Shown here: piece after piece, positions 44,968-55,808 of the stretch
How the letters are laid out: every line of letters begins with the position of its first letter
Position numbering within the stretch: the first letter of the stretch is position 1
Source: JAUIIK01 sp963745675
GTDB taxonomy: Bacteria; Chloroflexota; Chloroflexia; Thermomicrobiales; CFX8
DNA length: 64,000 nt
Direction of reading: 5' to 3'
NCBI GenBank assembly: GCA_963745675.1
Contig: CAVUYM010000012.1
Span: 62,001 to 126,000, forward strand
Translations under genes and position numbers: made by a program
Notes under the pieces: model-generated
The model's database searches: none
The model's input: only the letters and a program-made list of their open reading frames with translations
What the model was told of the DNA's origin: nothing

Positions 44968-47691
44968 TCATCCCGGCGGCTCCGCGAAGACCTGAATGCG
45001 ACCTTTTCCAAGTTCAGTAACGTAGACCAAGCCATTGCCATCGACCGCTAAACCCCATGGCTCATCAAGTTGGTCTGGTCCACTGCCCGCGTTGCCCCAG
45101 GCTGCCACTGCCTGACCGGCCGACGTGAACTTCTGGACGCGGTTGTTTCCGTGGTCGACAACGTAGATAAATCCAGTTGCATCTACGGCAATGCCAGCCG
45201 GTTGATTGAAACGGCCGGCCCCGGTTCCCAATTTGCCCCACTGCGCCAGGTAATCGCCATCGCGGGTGAACACCTGCACCCGATTGTTATTCGCATCCGT
45301 CACGTAGACCGCGCCAAAGATCGCGATGTCGATCGGCCGGTCAAACTGACCATCTCCGGAACCAGACCCGCCCCAAAGATCGATGAACGTGCCTGCACCG
45401 TCGAACTTCTGGATACGATTGTTACCGGTGTCAACGACGTAGACGTTGCCGTCCTGATCAACCACGATTCCCTGAGGATCGGAGAACTGCCCAAGACCAC
45501 TACCGCTTGTGCCCCATTGCCCGATATATATCCAGTCGTGCGTGAAGTACTGAACCCGATTGTTCCCGGAATCAACCACGTAGCGAGCCCCTTGCGGTCC
45601 GATAGCTACACTCGTGATGCCGTTGAATGGACTAAGGCTACTGGGTGGCGGGCTGAAGTCGATAAGCGGGTTGCCGAGAGGATCGAACGTCTGGATCAAT
45701 CCGTCATTTAGCGAACTGTCGACGACGAGCGGTTTCCCTGTCTCGTCGATAGTGACGTCGACCGGCATCTCGAATAGTCCACGAGCATTGTCGCGGATTT
45801 CGTAGACGTACGTACCCTGTGGGAGAAACTGCACGACTCGAGAATTATCAAAGTCCGCAACGTAGACGAAACCGTTCGCGTCGAGGGCGATTCCGCTTGG
45901 CCGGTTGAGATCACCGTGACCATCGCCAAGGTATCCCCACTTGGTCTTGTAGACGCCTCCAGGCTCAAACACCTGAATCCGGTTGCCGAATGCTTCCGAA
46001 ACATACACGTTCCCATCCGCATCAACCACAACACCAACGGGAATCGAAAACTGGCCATTTCCGTTGCCCTGGCTGCCATATTGGAAGAGATAGGCTCCGC
46101 TTGCCGTGAATATCTGGATGCGATTATTCAACGTGTCTGCAACGTAGACATTTCCGATAGCATCGAGCGCGACGCCATTAGGATGTGTTGAATTCGACCA
46201 TTGCCACCCCAGCAGCGCCCCATTGCCCAAGATAGGCCCCTGCGCGGTCAAACAGTTGGATACGATTGTTCCCCGTATCTGCAACATACACGAGGTTTCC
46301 CGGTCACGACGATATCAGTGGGCACATCGAATTGGCCGTTGCCGGAGCCGAACGAACCCCAATTCGTCACGTACATCCCGTCCTGCGCGATGACCTGGAT
46401 ACGGGAATTGTACGAGTCCGGCGACGTACAGCGTTCCATCTTGGGCTACGGTCAGGCTCAACGGGGTATTGAACTGTAGCGGTCCCGAGCCCGATGTCCC
46501 TATTGAGCGCTTGAAGCGCCCCGTTGCATCGAATTCCGAGATACGGTCGTTATCCGTATCGACTGTCCAGACATCGCCGTCCGGATCGATCGCAACATCG
46601 GAGACCTTCCCAAGTTTGTCATAGGTACTGATTGCAGAACCCCAACTCCGCAAGTATCCGTAGACTGCTGGAACTGGCACAGCTGTTTCGGTTGGAGATG
46701 TCGGCTCAGTCGCGCTACCAGTCATCGTCGGACTGCTTGATGCGGTCTGGGTAGATGTCACTGATGGGCTTGCCGAGGCGGTGGCAGTTGGTGATCCGCT
46801 TCCACCGCTATAGCGCCAGGCGTAATAGTGCCGTCCCACGTTGCCCGCTTCGACCCGCCATTCCGGTGCATTGGCCGGATTGTACGTCAGGCAGCGCCGT
46901 TCAAAGCATTGCATCAAGACATCCTGATAGCCGCCTCCGACTTTGACACTCGCCCAGTACGCTTCGGTGATAGGGCGACCCGTCGCAAAATACGGGTTTT
47001 CGAACAAACCAGCCGACACATAATTACCATTCTCGTAGACAATTCCAGTCGCGTTCATGAAGGCCCAGAAGGGCTCGGCAATCGTGTGCTGCGTGACCTC
47101 ATCCAGCTGCGCCGTACCTATACCGTAGTTGGCCCAGCGCAGCGCCTCGATCACCCCACCATTGCGGTCAATCGCCTGGCTTATGACGAACGGCGCGCTG
47201 GCTGATCCGATCGGCAGCGGCGCGGCACCAAGTACCTGTGCGAAGCTGGCATACGTCGGACCGGTCGGGTCATCAGCGTCTCCCGCCACATTGACCGTAG
47301 CCGGTTGGCGCTGAGTGAAATTCGCATCGCCGATCTGCATTCGCCCAGTGATCAATTCGACGACGAGCAGGCCGTTGGTGACGTACCAGATCGAATTCGG
47401 GTCACCGCTCGTCGGCTGGCTAATCTCCATGCGTGCTTTGTCAAAGTACTGCACGCTGCGTTGGCCGCTGGGTGACTCGCTGTAGGGTTCCTGAAGTTCG
47501 TTGGTGAAGGCGTCTGGCCCCCACATCCAGGTGCGCACTGCCTGGCCGGATGCAACGGGCTGATCGGTGCGCGCCCAACTGCGTTGAAAATACTGATTCC
47601 CCGGCGCGACGGCGCCTGCTTGCAGAATGCTCATTAGCAGGAGCACAACCCCCGCAAGTGCCACCAGACCACCAACAGTTAGTCTACGCAT
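44968..47691 (-). CDS. Secreted NHL-repeat protein 1, frameshifted as sequenced
   Basis: A signal peptide (MRRLTVGGLVALAGVVLLLM, cleaved near GAVA) precedes a conserved N-terminal domain of about 300 residues, NQYFQRSWARTDQPVASGQA, GRMQIGDANFTQRQPATVNV, FERRCLTYNPANAPEWRVEA, GNVGRHYYAWRY, then a Ser/Thr/Pro linker of about 50 residues and a beta-propeller region of roughly 12 NHL repeats such as HPNGVALDAIGNVYVADTLN. Frame changes lie near 46415 and 46285. The start has AAGGAG seven bases ahead. NHL propellers bind ligands or proteins, usually outside the cell here. This is the last of three tandem paralogues. The proteins are probably at the cell surface or exported. Confidence 0.8.
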
Positions 47692-47711
47692 GGTCGCACT
47701 CCTTCGTAATA

Positions 47712-50410
47712 TCAATTGGTTGGCTCGAAGACTTGGACGCGATAAGCGCCCTGTTCTGTCACATAGACATACCCGTTCGAATCAACCGCGATTCCCCATG
47801 GTTCATCGAGGTGTCCTAAACTGCTCCCGGAATCCCAATATCGCGATGAATCCACCTTCTTGGTCAAACTTTTGTATACGGCCGTTGTCGCGATCCACCA
47901 CATAGACATAGCCGTCGACATCGACATTCAAGCCCACAGGGCTGTCAAACTGTCCCTCATCGCCTCCGTGTGTGCCCCACTGGCCAAGATAGTTGCCGCT
48001 GCGGTCGAAGATCTGTACCCGATCATTGCCCGTATCGGTGGCGTAAATAAGCTGACCGGCAGCGTAGATATCTGACGGGCTATTGAACTGCCCATCGCCC
48101 GTGCCGAAACCGCCCCAGACCCCGAGGAAGACCCCGTTGACGTCGAATTTCTGCACGCGTTATTGCCCGCGTCGACGACGTGATGTTACCGTCGGCATCC
48201 ATCGCCATACCTGGGGATTGTTGAACTGTCCCGGCCCTGTGCCCAGCGTGCCCCAGGACTGCTTGTACGCGCCGGCCGGATCGAACTGAATAACTCGATT
48301 GTTCAGACTATCCGTGATAAAGCGGTCGCCACTGGATGCAACGACGACGCTCGTTGGGTACTTCAGCTGCTCGATATGGGAGGTAGTAGAAAGCCAGTTT
48401 TCAAGTTGGATGCCAATTTTCAAGATATGTCACGATACGCGGAAATTCAGCAAAAGCATCCGCGATGAGCAGATTGCCAGACTGATCCCATGAAAGATCT
48501 ACCGGGTTAGCAAAGTGTTCATAGCCAGTATCGTTCACCGCATACAGAAAATCACCGGTGCTACTGAAGACTTGAATACCTCCATAATAAGCATCGGCAA
48601 CGTAGAGCTGTCCGTCGCCACCGATCGCAAGATCCGCTGGCTCAGGGAACTGTCTGGCCAGGCTTCCGTCACTCGCCCATGCGCTCAGGAATGACCCATC
48701 GGGGGCAAAGCGCACAATGCGAGTATCGTTGTAACTCACGGCATAGACGACGCCATCGCTAGCCACTGCGACAGCCTGGGCGCGCTCTAACTTCCCTGGT
48801 CCAGGATCGGGGCTCCCAAATTGGCTGATGAAGGCGCCATTGACATCGAATTTCTGAATACGATCATTGCGGAAATCGGCGACGTAGATGTTGCCGGCGG
48901 TGTCGAAAGCAATTCGCTCGGGCCAACTGAACTGTCCGGGGCCGGTACCCAGCGCGCCCCACTGGTCAACGTAGGCTCCTGCTAGTGTGAAGCGCTGGAT
49001 GCGATTGTTTTGCGTGTCGCACACATAGACGAGATTGTCTCGTACAGCAACGCATTGAGGAGAAGTGAACTGCCCGTTGCCCGTACCCAGGACGCCCCAT
49101 TCCTGGATAAACGCTCCGTTAGGAGCGAATTTCTGGACTATGTTGTGAAAGGAATCAACAACGTAGATGTTTCCATCTGCGTCAAGGGCCATATCTGCCG
49201 CATCAAGGAACTCTCCCACACCGCTGTTCGAGGAGTCGAAGGACCGCAGGAATACGCCATCTGTGTCAAATTTGAGAATGCGCTCGGCGAAAACGTCCGC
49301 AACCCAGAGATCTCCCTGACTGCCAATGGCTAGGCCGATAGCGCCGAATGAGGAGATCAAGTCAGTGCGTTCACCCCAAACAGCGACGGGTTCGTAGATC
49401 CTTGCCGTTTCGGGCATCCCGGTAGCTGTTGGAGACGTGGTCGCGGACGATGTGGATGTAGCAGTTACGGTGCCAGCTGGATTTGCAGTTGCCGTGGGAG
49501 TCGCTCCGCCACCTGGCTGAGCGTAACGCCAGGCATAATAGTGGCGTCCAACGTTGCCCGCTTCGACCCGCCATTCGGGCGCGTTAGCCGGATTGAAAGT
49601 CAGACAGCGCCGCTCGAAACATTGCATCAAGACGTCCTGATAGGTTCCTGCCACTTTGACATTTGCCCAGTATGCTTCCGTAATTGGCCTGCCGGTTGCG
49701 AAAGTAGGCATTCTCAAACAAGGGCGCTTTGACATACGCCGTGCCGTCCCAAACCAGCCCGTCGAATGTCATGAAGCTCCAGAATGGCGCGGCAATAGCG
49801 TGCTTCGTGATCTCACCAAGATAGGCCGATCCCATGGCGTAGTTAGCCCAGTGCGATGCCTTGCCAGCTGTTCCGATTCGGTCGACTTGACTGGGAGATT
49901 ACACAATGGTGCGCCGGGTGTTCCGATCGCGCGAGCGGTTGCAGCGTTGAGCACAGCCTTGAAGGTGGCGTAGGTCGGGCCGGTCGAATCGTCGGCATCG
50001 CCAGCAACATTGACCGTAGCCGGCTGGCCTTGATTGAAGCTCGTGTCGCCAACCTGCATCCGGCCAGTGATCAACTCAACGACGAGCAGGCCGTTCGTGA
50101 CGTACCAGATCGAATTCGGATCACCACTTCCCGGTTGGCTGATCTCCATCCTGGCTTTGTCGAAGTATTGAACCGTGCGTTGTCCACCGGGAGACTCACT
50201 GTAGGGTTCCTGCACTTCTCCGGTGAATCCGTCCGGCCCCCACATCCAGGTGCGATTAGCCTGACCGGAGGCCACCGGTTGGTCGGTGCGTGCCCAGCTG
50301 CGCTGGAAATACTGGTTGCCCGGCGCAACAGCGCCTGCCTGGAAGATGCCCGCGATGAGGATTAAGGCTGTGGCCGATGTAGCCAGGCTACCAACAACGA
50401 GACGACGCAT
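47712..50410 (-). CDS. Secreted NHL-repeat protein 2, frameshifted as sequenced
   Basis: This paralogue has the same architecture: signal peptide MRRLVVGSLATSATALILIA, conserved domain with NQYFQRSWARTDQPVASGQA, GRMQVGDTSFNQGQPATVNV and CFERRCLTFNPANAPEWRVE, a Thr/Ser/Ala-rich linker, then about 12 NHL repeats such as DAADMALDADGNIYVVDSFH and SPVGLNVDVDGYVYVVDRDN. At least five frame changes are visible (near 49870, 49720, 48410, 48160 and 47830), each followed by conserved sequence in the next frame. It ends 21 bases before the start of protein 1, so the three are likely one operon. Whether all breaks are errors cannot be told from this sequence; the number is high. Confidence 0.75.
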
Positions 50411-50431
50411 GTGCGTATCTTTCTGTGATGC

Positions 50432-53125
50432 TCAATTCATCGGCTGAAAACTCTGGACTCTGGATCCACCCGCTTCGGTGACGAAAACGTAGCCACGAGT
50501 ATCGACAACGATGCCCCAGGGAGCATTCAGTTGGCCGGGAGCGTCACCGGGACTCCCCCAGGTTGCGACAAACTGCCCGTCCGAGCTGAACTTCTGAATG
50601 CGGCCATTGCCGTGATCGACGACGTAGATATACCCCTCAGTATCCGCCGCGATACCGATCGGGTTGTTGAATTCGCCATCGCCCATACCAGGGGTTCCCC
50701 ACTGGCCTACGTACTTTCCTTCGAGATCGAAGACCTCAACGCGTGAGTTGTATGAATCGGTAACGTAGGCGTGCCCATCAACGATGGTGATGTAAGACGG
50801 CGACTGGAACTGCCCATCTCCGCTTCCAGCAGTTCCCCAGAGCGTCAGGAAGTTACCAGCAGCATCGAACTTCTGGATGCGATTGTTGCCGGTGTCAACA
50901 ACATAGACGTTGCCGTCCGAGTCAGTTGCGATGCCCTGTGGAGAGATAAATTGACCGCCCCAGATTCCGACGTACTCCCAGTTTGCATTGAAGTATCTGA
51001 TGACGTTGCCATCGACAACGTACCGGTTGCCGTTCGGACCAATGGCAACATCTACCGGCATCGACATCGCGGCTGGAGCGATTGATGGGCTCACCTCGGT
51101 CAGCGGTGTACCGTCGTTCTCGTAGATCTGGATACGAGGGTAGCCACTCAAGCTGTCTGGAACGAGTACTCGTCCCTGTTCATCTACTTCGATGCCTGCG
51201 AGTATGCCGAACCGCCCCCTCCGGTTGTCACCGACCCTGTAGACGAACTCGCCTTCGGTTGTGAACTTCAGAACCTGGCTATCCTTGGAATCGACCACAT
51301 AGATGTGAGAATTGCCATCCCAGGCTACACTGCGGGCAGCCCGAAAATTGCCTGGTTGAGCCCCATCCCCGACCCATTGCCGGAGGTAGTCCCCATTTGC
51401 CGAAAATACCTGAATGCGGTTGTTTCCAGACTCGGCAACATAGATCGTGCCGTCACTCGCCGTATCTATGCCCCAGGGGCCGTTGAACTGCCCCGCTGAC
51501 GAACCAAAGCTTCCGAACTGCCCGAGGTAGATGCCCGTGGGATCGAACTTTTGAATGCGATGGTTTCCCCAGTCTGCAACCAGGACGTTACCGCCGGGAG
51601 CGACGTCAATGCCGACCGGATAGTTGAAATTTGAGTTTCCAGAACCGACAACACCCCAGTAACCGCGGAATGATCCGTCCAGATCAAAGAACTGGACCCG
51701 GTGGTTGTTGTACTCGGTAACGTAGACAGTATCGCCCGAGACGGCTATGCCAGCGGGTTTGTCGAACTGCCCGAGTGCGGCGCCGTAGGTTCCCCATGTC
51801 TTAATGAAGGTCCCGTCAGCAGCGATCTTCTGTATGCGGTAGCCCTCGAACTCGGCGACGTAGATGTTTCCGTCCGAATCAAACGCCACATCGAAGGGCC
51901 GTTTGAACTGGAGCGGTCCGGTGCCTTCTGTTCCAATCGTTCGCAGCTGGATGCCATTGGCGTCGAACTCGACGATCCGATGATTGTTGGCGTCGGCCAC
52001 CCAGTAGTGCCCGAACTGGTCGACCTCGATTCCGATCGGATTGTAGAGATACAGATCTGGAATGAATGGCTGTCCCCATGTTTCGGCGGACTCGTATTGC
52101 GTTGCCGTATCGAATGTTGGAGGCGAGCTTGGCGTTGGGGTACTGCCGGCAGATGCAGTTGGCGAAGTAGTGACGGTTGGGTTGGAGGTGGGAGAACTGC
52201 TCGCGGAACTTGTCGCGGTTGCCGATGCTGTCTGAGTCGCGGAACTCCCTGGCTGGTCGTAGCGCCAGGCGTAGTAGTGACGTCCAACGTTGCCCGCCTC
52301 CACCCGCCATTCCGGCGCGTTGGCAGGGTTGTAGGTCAGGCAACGACGCTCGAAGCACTGCATCAGAACGTCCTGATACGTTCCTGCGATCTTCACACTT
52401 GCCCAGTAGCCTTCAGTGATCGGACGCCCGGTCGCGAAGTAGGCGTTTTCAAAGAGCGGCGCGCTAACGTAGGCGCTCCCATCCCAAACCACCCCGCTTG
52501 AATTCATGAAATTCCAGAAAGGCTCGGCAATGGCGTGGTTCGTCACATCATCGACCGTTGCGATGGACTGGGACTGATTGGCAAGTGTTGGGTCATCCGT
52601 CACCTGCCCCGACCGGCTAATGCGCTTCGTCAATGTCGATCCGACGGCTTCGGGTTGCGCGCCAAGCAGCGCCCCAAAGCTCGCGTATGTCGGACCGGTC
52701 GAATCGTCGGCGTCGCCGGCAACGTTGACTATAGCGGGTTGGCGCTGGTTGAAGGTATTGTCGCCGAGTTGCATCTTGCCGCTGATCAGTTCAACGACAA
52801 GCAGCCCATTGGTGACGTACCAGATCGAATCCGGGTCGCCGCTCGTCGGCTGGGTGATCTCCATCCGCGCTTTATCGAAGTACTGGACGCTGCGTTGTCC
52901 GCCGGGAGATTCGCTGTAGGATTCCTGCACATCCCCGGTGAAAGCGTCCGGCCCCCACATCCAGGTACGGCTGACCTGGCCGGATGCGACCGGTTGGTCG
53001 GTGCGCGCCCAACTACGCTGGAAGTGCTCGTTAGCAGGTGCGACCGCGACGGCGCGAAGGGCACTGCCAAACAACAAACCTGTAGCTATGACGACAAGAA
53101 GAATCGGGCCTGTCCGACGACGCAT
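50432..53125 (-). CDS. Secreted NHL-repeat protein 3, intact
   Basis: This is the intact member (897 residues) of the tandem family. Residues 1-30 are a signal peptide (RTGPILLVVIATGLLFGSAL), 30-310 the conserved domain (EHFQRSWARTDQPVASGQVS; GKMQLGDNTFNQRQPAIVNV; QDVLMQCFERRCLTYNPANA), 310-360 a Ser/Thr linker, and 360-897 twelve NHL repeats, each about 45 residues, e.g. RPFDVAFDSDGNIYVAEFEG and SPQGIATDSDGNVYVVDTGN. Twelve repeats suffice for two six-bladed propellers. NHL proteins bind other proteins, carbohydrate or act as enzymes; the conserved N-terminal domain is seen in secreted Chloroflexota proteins and has no known function to me. It is the first gene of the putative operon. Confidence 0.85.
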   Translation of the reverse strand: MRRRTGPILLVVIATGLLFGSALRAVAVAPANEHFQRSWARTDQPVASGQVSRTWMWGPDAFTGDVQESYSESPGGQRSVQYFDKARMEITQPTSGDPDSIWYVTNGLLVVELISGKMQLGDNTFNQRQPAIVNVAGDADDSTGPTYASFGALLGAQPEAVGSTLTKRISRSGQVTDDPTLANQSQSIATVDDVTNHAIAEPFWNFMNSSGVVWDGSAYVSAPLFENAYFATGRPITEGYWASVKIAGTYQDVLMQCFERRCLTYNPANAPEWRVEAGNVGRHYYAWRYDQPGSSATQTASATATSSASSSPTSNPTVTTSPTASAGSTPTPSSPPTFDTATQYESAETWGQPFIPDLYLYNPIGIEVDQFGHYWVADANNHRIVEFDANGIQLRTIGTEGTGPLQFKRPFDVAFDSDGNIYVAEFEGYRIQKIAADGTFIKTWGTYGAALGQFDKPAGIAVSGDTVYVTEYNNHRVQFFDLDGSFRGYWGVVGSGNSNFNYPVGIDVAPGGNVLVADWGNHRIQKFDPTGIYLGQFGSFGSSAGQFNGPWGIDTASDGTIYVAESGNNRIQVFSANGDYLRQWVGDGAQPGNFRAARSVAWDGNSHIYVVDSKDSQVLKFTTEGEFVYRVGDNRRGRFGILAGIEVDEQGRVLVPDSLSGYPRIQIYENDGTPLTEVSPSIAPAAMSMPVDVAIGPNGNRYVVDGNVIRYFNANWEYVGIWGGQFISPQGIATDSDGNVYVVDTGNNRIQKFDAAGNFLTLWGTAGSGDGQFQSPSYITIVDGHAYVTDSYNSRVEVFDLEGKYVGQWGTPGMGDGEFNNPIGIAADTEGYIYVVDHGNGRIQKFSSDGQFVATWGSPGDAPGQLNAPWGIVVDTRGYVFVTEAGGSRVQSFQPMN

Positions 53126-53277
53126 GTCCCCGCTCTTTCAATGCGGCAACTGGACGCCCGGACATCAGCACCAGTGGAGCTGCGCGTATTCCGGTGAGCG
53201 CATTGTAGCGATACGCTTTTCAAAGTCAATGGATCACACCATATCGCCAGCTCGTGACCTCCTTGACAATCACCAGA

Positions 53278-53300
53278 CCCCTGCACAGGCTGTGCAGGGG
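53278..53300. terminator. Hairpin between the NHL cluster and the upstream secreted protein gene
   Basis: CCCCTGCACA and TGTGCAGGGG pair perfectly over ten bases with a three-base loop (GGC). It lies 50 bases beyond the stop of the 53352-54488 gene and upstream of NHL protein 3, so it may end that transcript. No T run follows on the minus strand. Confidence 0.5.
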
Positions 53301-53351
53301 CCCGGTAATCAGATCACCTATTCTTCGCGGACGAGGCCGCGTATTGAGTTT

Positions 53352-54488
53352 CTACTTATCTTTCTTTCCGCCGTTCTTGTTTACGACTCTTACTGATGTG
53401 CATCCAGAGACGTTGGTACCATCCATCAGACGTCCGGTCAGACAGACTTGTGTATCACCTGGCTGTAGACCCGTATCGCTGGCGCGAAACTTCAGCCGCA
53501 GATCAGTGATTCCGTCGTGGTTTTCATCCTTGAGCTTTCCGTAGGACCTGCCACTCTTCTCCGGAGAAGCCCCAGCCGGACCGAGACGTAGAGAATTCAC
53601 ATCGAGATCGCTTACGTCTAAGTCGTCGCTACCGAAGACTGCAAGTTGGATGGCTCCGTGGCTGTGCGCGACGATCTCCGTCGTCTTCCCATAGGGTTTC
53701 AAGTCGATAGTGATCGACACTGCACCAGGGACAGGCGGAGGTGGCGGAGGTGGCGGAGGCTCATCATCATTGGAATGTGACTGGCACAAGTTGCTTGAGA
53801 GAGTTCGATTGCCCTGGTTAGCCTGCGGGTCAAAGGTCATCGTCGCGAAGACATTTGTATCTCCGGAGACAACGAGCAAGCCTTGGCCGATTTCTTCCGC
53901 ACCAATGAAAGGAGTGCCGCTCTGGACTCGCACAAGCGATTGGGCGTTGCCGCCGATTGAAAGCGTCGAGGTCGACGAATAGTTGATCGAATCAACTCCG
54001 TCGGTTAGTGGAGATGGGTCGATCATTGTCGTTGTCTGGATGAGGGCTCCAACGAAGGCTGGATCGACAACCATGCCGGAGCCAAGGCTGGCGAAAAGGC
54101 TGTTCATCGTGGTGATGGTTGCGGTAAATGCACCGTTATCCGTCATTGCGATGACCGTGCCGCCATCGTTCAAATAGGCCGACAGCTGAGCAATCTGAGT
54201 CGTGGAAAATGGCTGAGACTGGCCGGGCAAGGCAACGCAGGCGTAGACACTCAAGTCATCCGGGAATGTATTCAACAGGTCAAGCTGTGCGCCGGTTGCG
54301 TCGCCGAAGCTGGCAAAATTCGTCGCTACTGGCCCCTGGCCGGTAAAGATGAGTGCCCGTTCAGGTGCGGCCTGACTAGCGGCCGGTTGAATAGCCAAAA
54401 TGCCAAGCGACAGAGCAAGCGTGACAGCGATGCTGACGAGTAGTCGCAACCGTCGCGGAACGATGATTATGCCGTTGTTTTCAGTCAT
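53352..54488 (-). CDS. Secreted protein with GldG-like and C-terminal calcium-loop-like region
   Basis: The 378-residue protein has an N-terminal signal peptide (RLRLLVSIAVTLALSLGILA followed by an AxA site near SQAAPE). The first half contains GTVIAMTDNGAFTATIT and resembles the class-I glutamine amidotransferase-like fold of GldG/DUF4350-type proteins: AERALIFTGQGPVATNFASF and SVYACVALPGQSQPFSTTQ. Nine prolines separate it from a C-terminal domain with DENHDGITDLRLKFRASDTG, a DxNxDG calcium-binding loop common in surface proteins. The gene is upstream of the NHL array on the same strand, 226 bases away. It is probably exported; its role is unknown. Confidence 0.6.
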   Translation of the reverse strand: MTENNGIIIVPRRLRLLVSIAVTLALSLGILAIQPAASQAAPERALIFTGQGPVATNFASFGDATGAQLDLLNTFPDDLSVYACVALPGQSQPFSTTQIAQLSAYLNDGGTVIAMTDNGAFTATITTMNSLFASLGSGMVVDPAFVGALIQTTTMIDPSPLTDGVDSINYSSTSTLSIGGNAQSLVRVQSGTPFIGAEEIGQGLLVVSGDTNVFATMTFDPQANQGNRTLSSNLCQSHSNDDEPPPPPPPPPVPGAVSITIDLKPYGKTTEIVAHSHGAIQLAVFGSDDLDVSDLDVNSLRLGPAGASPEKSGRSYGKLKDENHDGITDLRLKFRASDTGLQPGDTQVCLTGRLMDGTNVSGCTSVRVVNKNGGKKDK

Positions 54489-55038
54489 GCCGATATCCCT
54501 CAGTATTTACGATTCTTATGCCCATCTCACTATCTCAGAGAGATGATTGGGATGTAATACCGCCGGGTACCTCTTAGCCGCGGGCCATCCGGTGGAGTTT
54601 GCAGATCCGCGCCGAAGCACAAGAAGGCATGTCGCAGGCCTATGACACTCGCGACTGCCAAACGATATGACCATGGTCACCGAATGAGAGGTAAGTACCT
54701 AATTCGACAGTCCGATTAGCCTTGACCTACTACCGTTTTTGGCACTTTTGGACACAGAGCTTACGAATTGGTCTGGCTTAGTCACCCGTTCGATCCATCG
54801 GGCCACACTTGCCGAAACCTGCGGGTGCTAGGCCAATCGGTACGCAGGTCTCTGGACGATGGTACCCACTCAAATCATCATTGACCGTTCGCCAGCGCCG
54901 ATCTCTTCCTTGTGGTGTTGTGTGGCGACCGGCAGATATGACCGCGAACCAACTGCATTCGCCGTGCTACGAGCTCGAACTGATTCGCGGGCAGCCAAGT
55001 CATCGAATGCGGTCGTAACAACGGGGGCTACAGCGCTT
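54489..55038. other. Intergenic region, no recognised gene
   Basis: 550 bases between a gene for a secreted protein and the ABC permease. No protein-like frame is seen. AT-rich positions near 54505-54530 are candidates for the promoter of the secreted-protein gene. Confidence 0.35.
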
Positions 55039-55803
55039 CTAATCCCATTGGAAGAACCAGAGTGCCGGGATGGCGGCGGCGATAGCGAAACCGGCGAGGA
55101 TTCCAAGATCAGTGAAGTTCCAGCCGAAGCCGTACCAGGGGTCCTGGATAGCGGTCACCAGATGAGTGAGCGGCAGCAGTTCGCTGAAGTCGCGCAGACC
55201 CGATGGCAATACAGCTCGAGGAGGGGCAGTGCCGCAGATGAGCCACATCCCGAAGAACAGCAAGAGGCCGATGCCCTGTGCCGAACGACTGCTCTTCACC
55301 AGCGCCGCCATGAGTAGCCCGAGCGCGCCAAATGCCACCGTTCCGAGCAGCACAGCAACAATGACGCCAAGCGGATCATCGGGCAGCATCGCATCGAAAA
55401 CAAGCCAGGCAACGACACCCATCAGGATCGTTCCGGCGACGAATGTCAACAGCGCGACGGTTAGCTGGGCGCTGAAGAGCGTCCAGGCAGGGACAGACGA
55501 AGCCCGTAGCCGTTTGAGAATGCCCTGCTCGCGGTAGCCAGCCAGATTGATCGGCAGGGTCATCACACCCAGGGCCGCGACGATCACCGCCACAGACGCC
55601 GCGGTGTAGTAGTTCACCGGCGTCACGCCCCGCCAGACGAGCATACCGTTCTCGATAGCCTGGGCTTCCTCCTGGTCGTTGCCGAAGACGGCTGACAACA
55701 GCATCATCATCATGAGCGGGAAGGCGAGGACGAAGACGATTGAGAACGGCTCGCGTAAGAAGAGACGTATCTCGGCGGTGGTCATCGCAAGGTAGCCACG
55801 CAT
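55039..55803 (-). CDS. ABC-2 type transporter permease
   Basis: The 254-residue protein has six membrane helices of the ABC-2 permease fold: FSIVFVLAFPLMMMMLLSAV, AASVAVIVAALGVMTLPINL, TVALLTFVAGTILMGVVAWL and others. A cytoplasmic loop with GYREQGILKRLRASSVPAW is the signature coupling helix of this class (REQGxLKRL). It starts five bases after the stop of the ATPase gene, so it is cotranscribed with it. The pair exports an unknown substrate such as a drug, lipid or antibiotic. An ATG with no strong ribosome site is used, suggesting translational coupling. Confidence 0.9.
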   Translation of the reverse strand: MRGYLAMTTAEIRLFLREPFSIVFVLAFPLMMMMLLSAVFGNDQEEAQAIENGMLVWRGVTPVNYYTAASVAVIVAALGVMTLPINLAGYREQGILKRLRASSVPAWTLFSAQLTVALLTFVAGTILMGVVAWLVFDAMLPDDPLGVIVAVLLGTVAFGALGLLMAALVKSSRSAQGIGLLLFFGMWLICGTAPPRAVLPSGLRDFSELLPLTHLVTAIQDPWYGFGWNFTDLGILAGFAIAAAIPALWFFQWD

Positions 55804-55808
55804 CTCGA

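Noticed and set aside
44968..53125. Calling the NHL cluster a non-coding repeat region because of the periodic sequence
   Set aside because: The periodicity comes from NHL protein repeats in the minus-strand frames, with signal peptides and ribosome sites at the starts.
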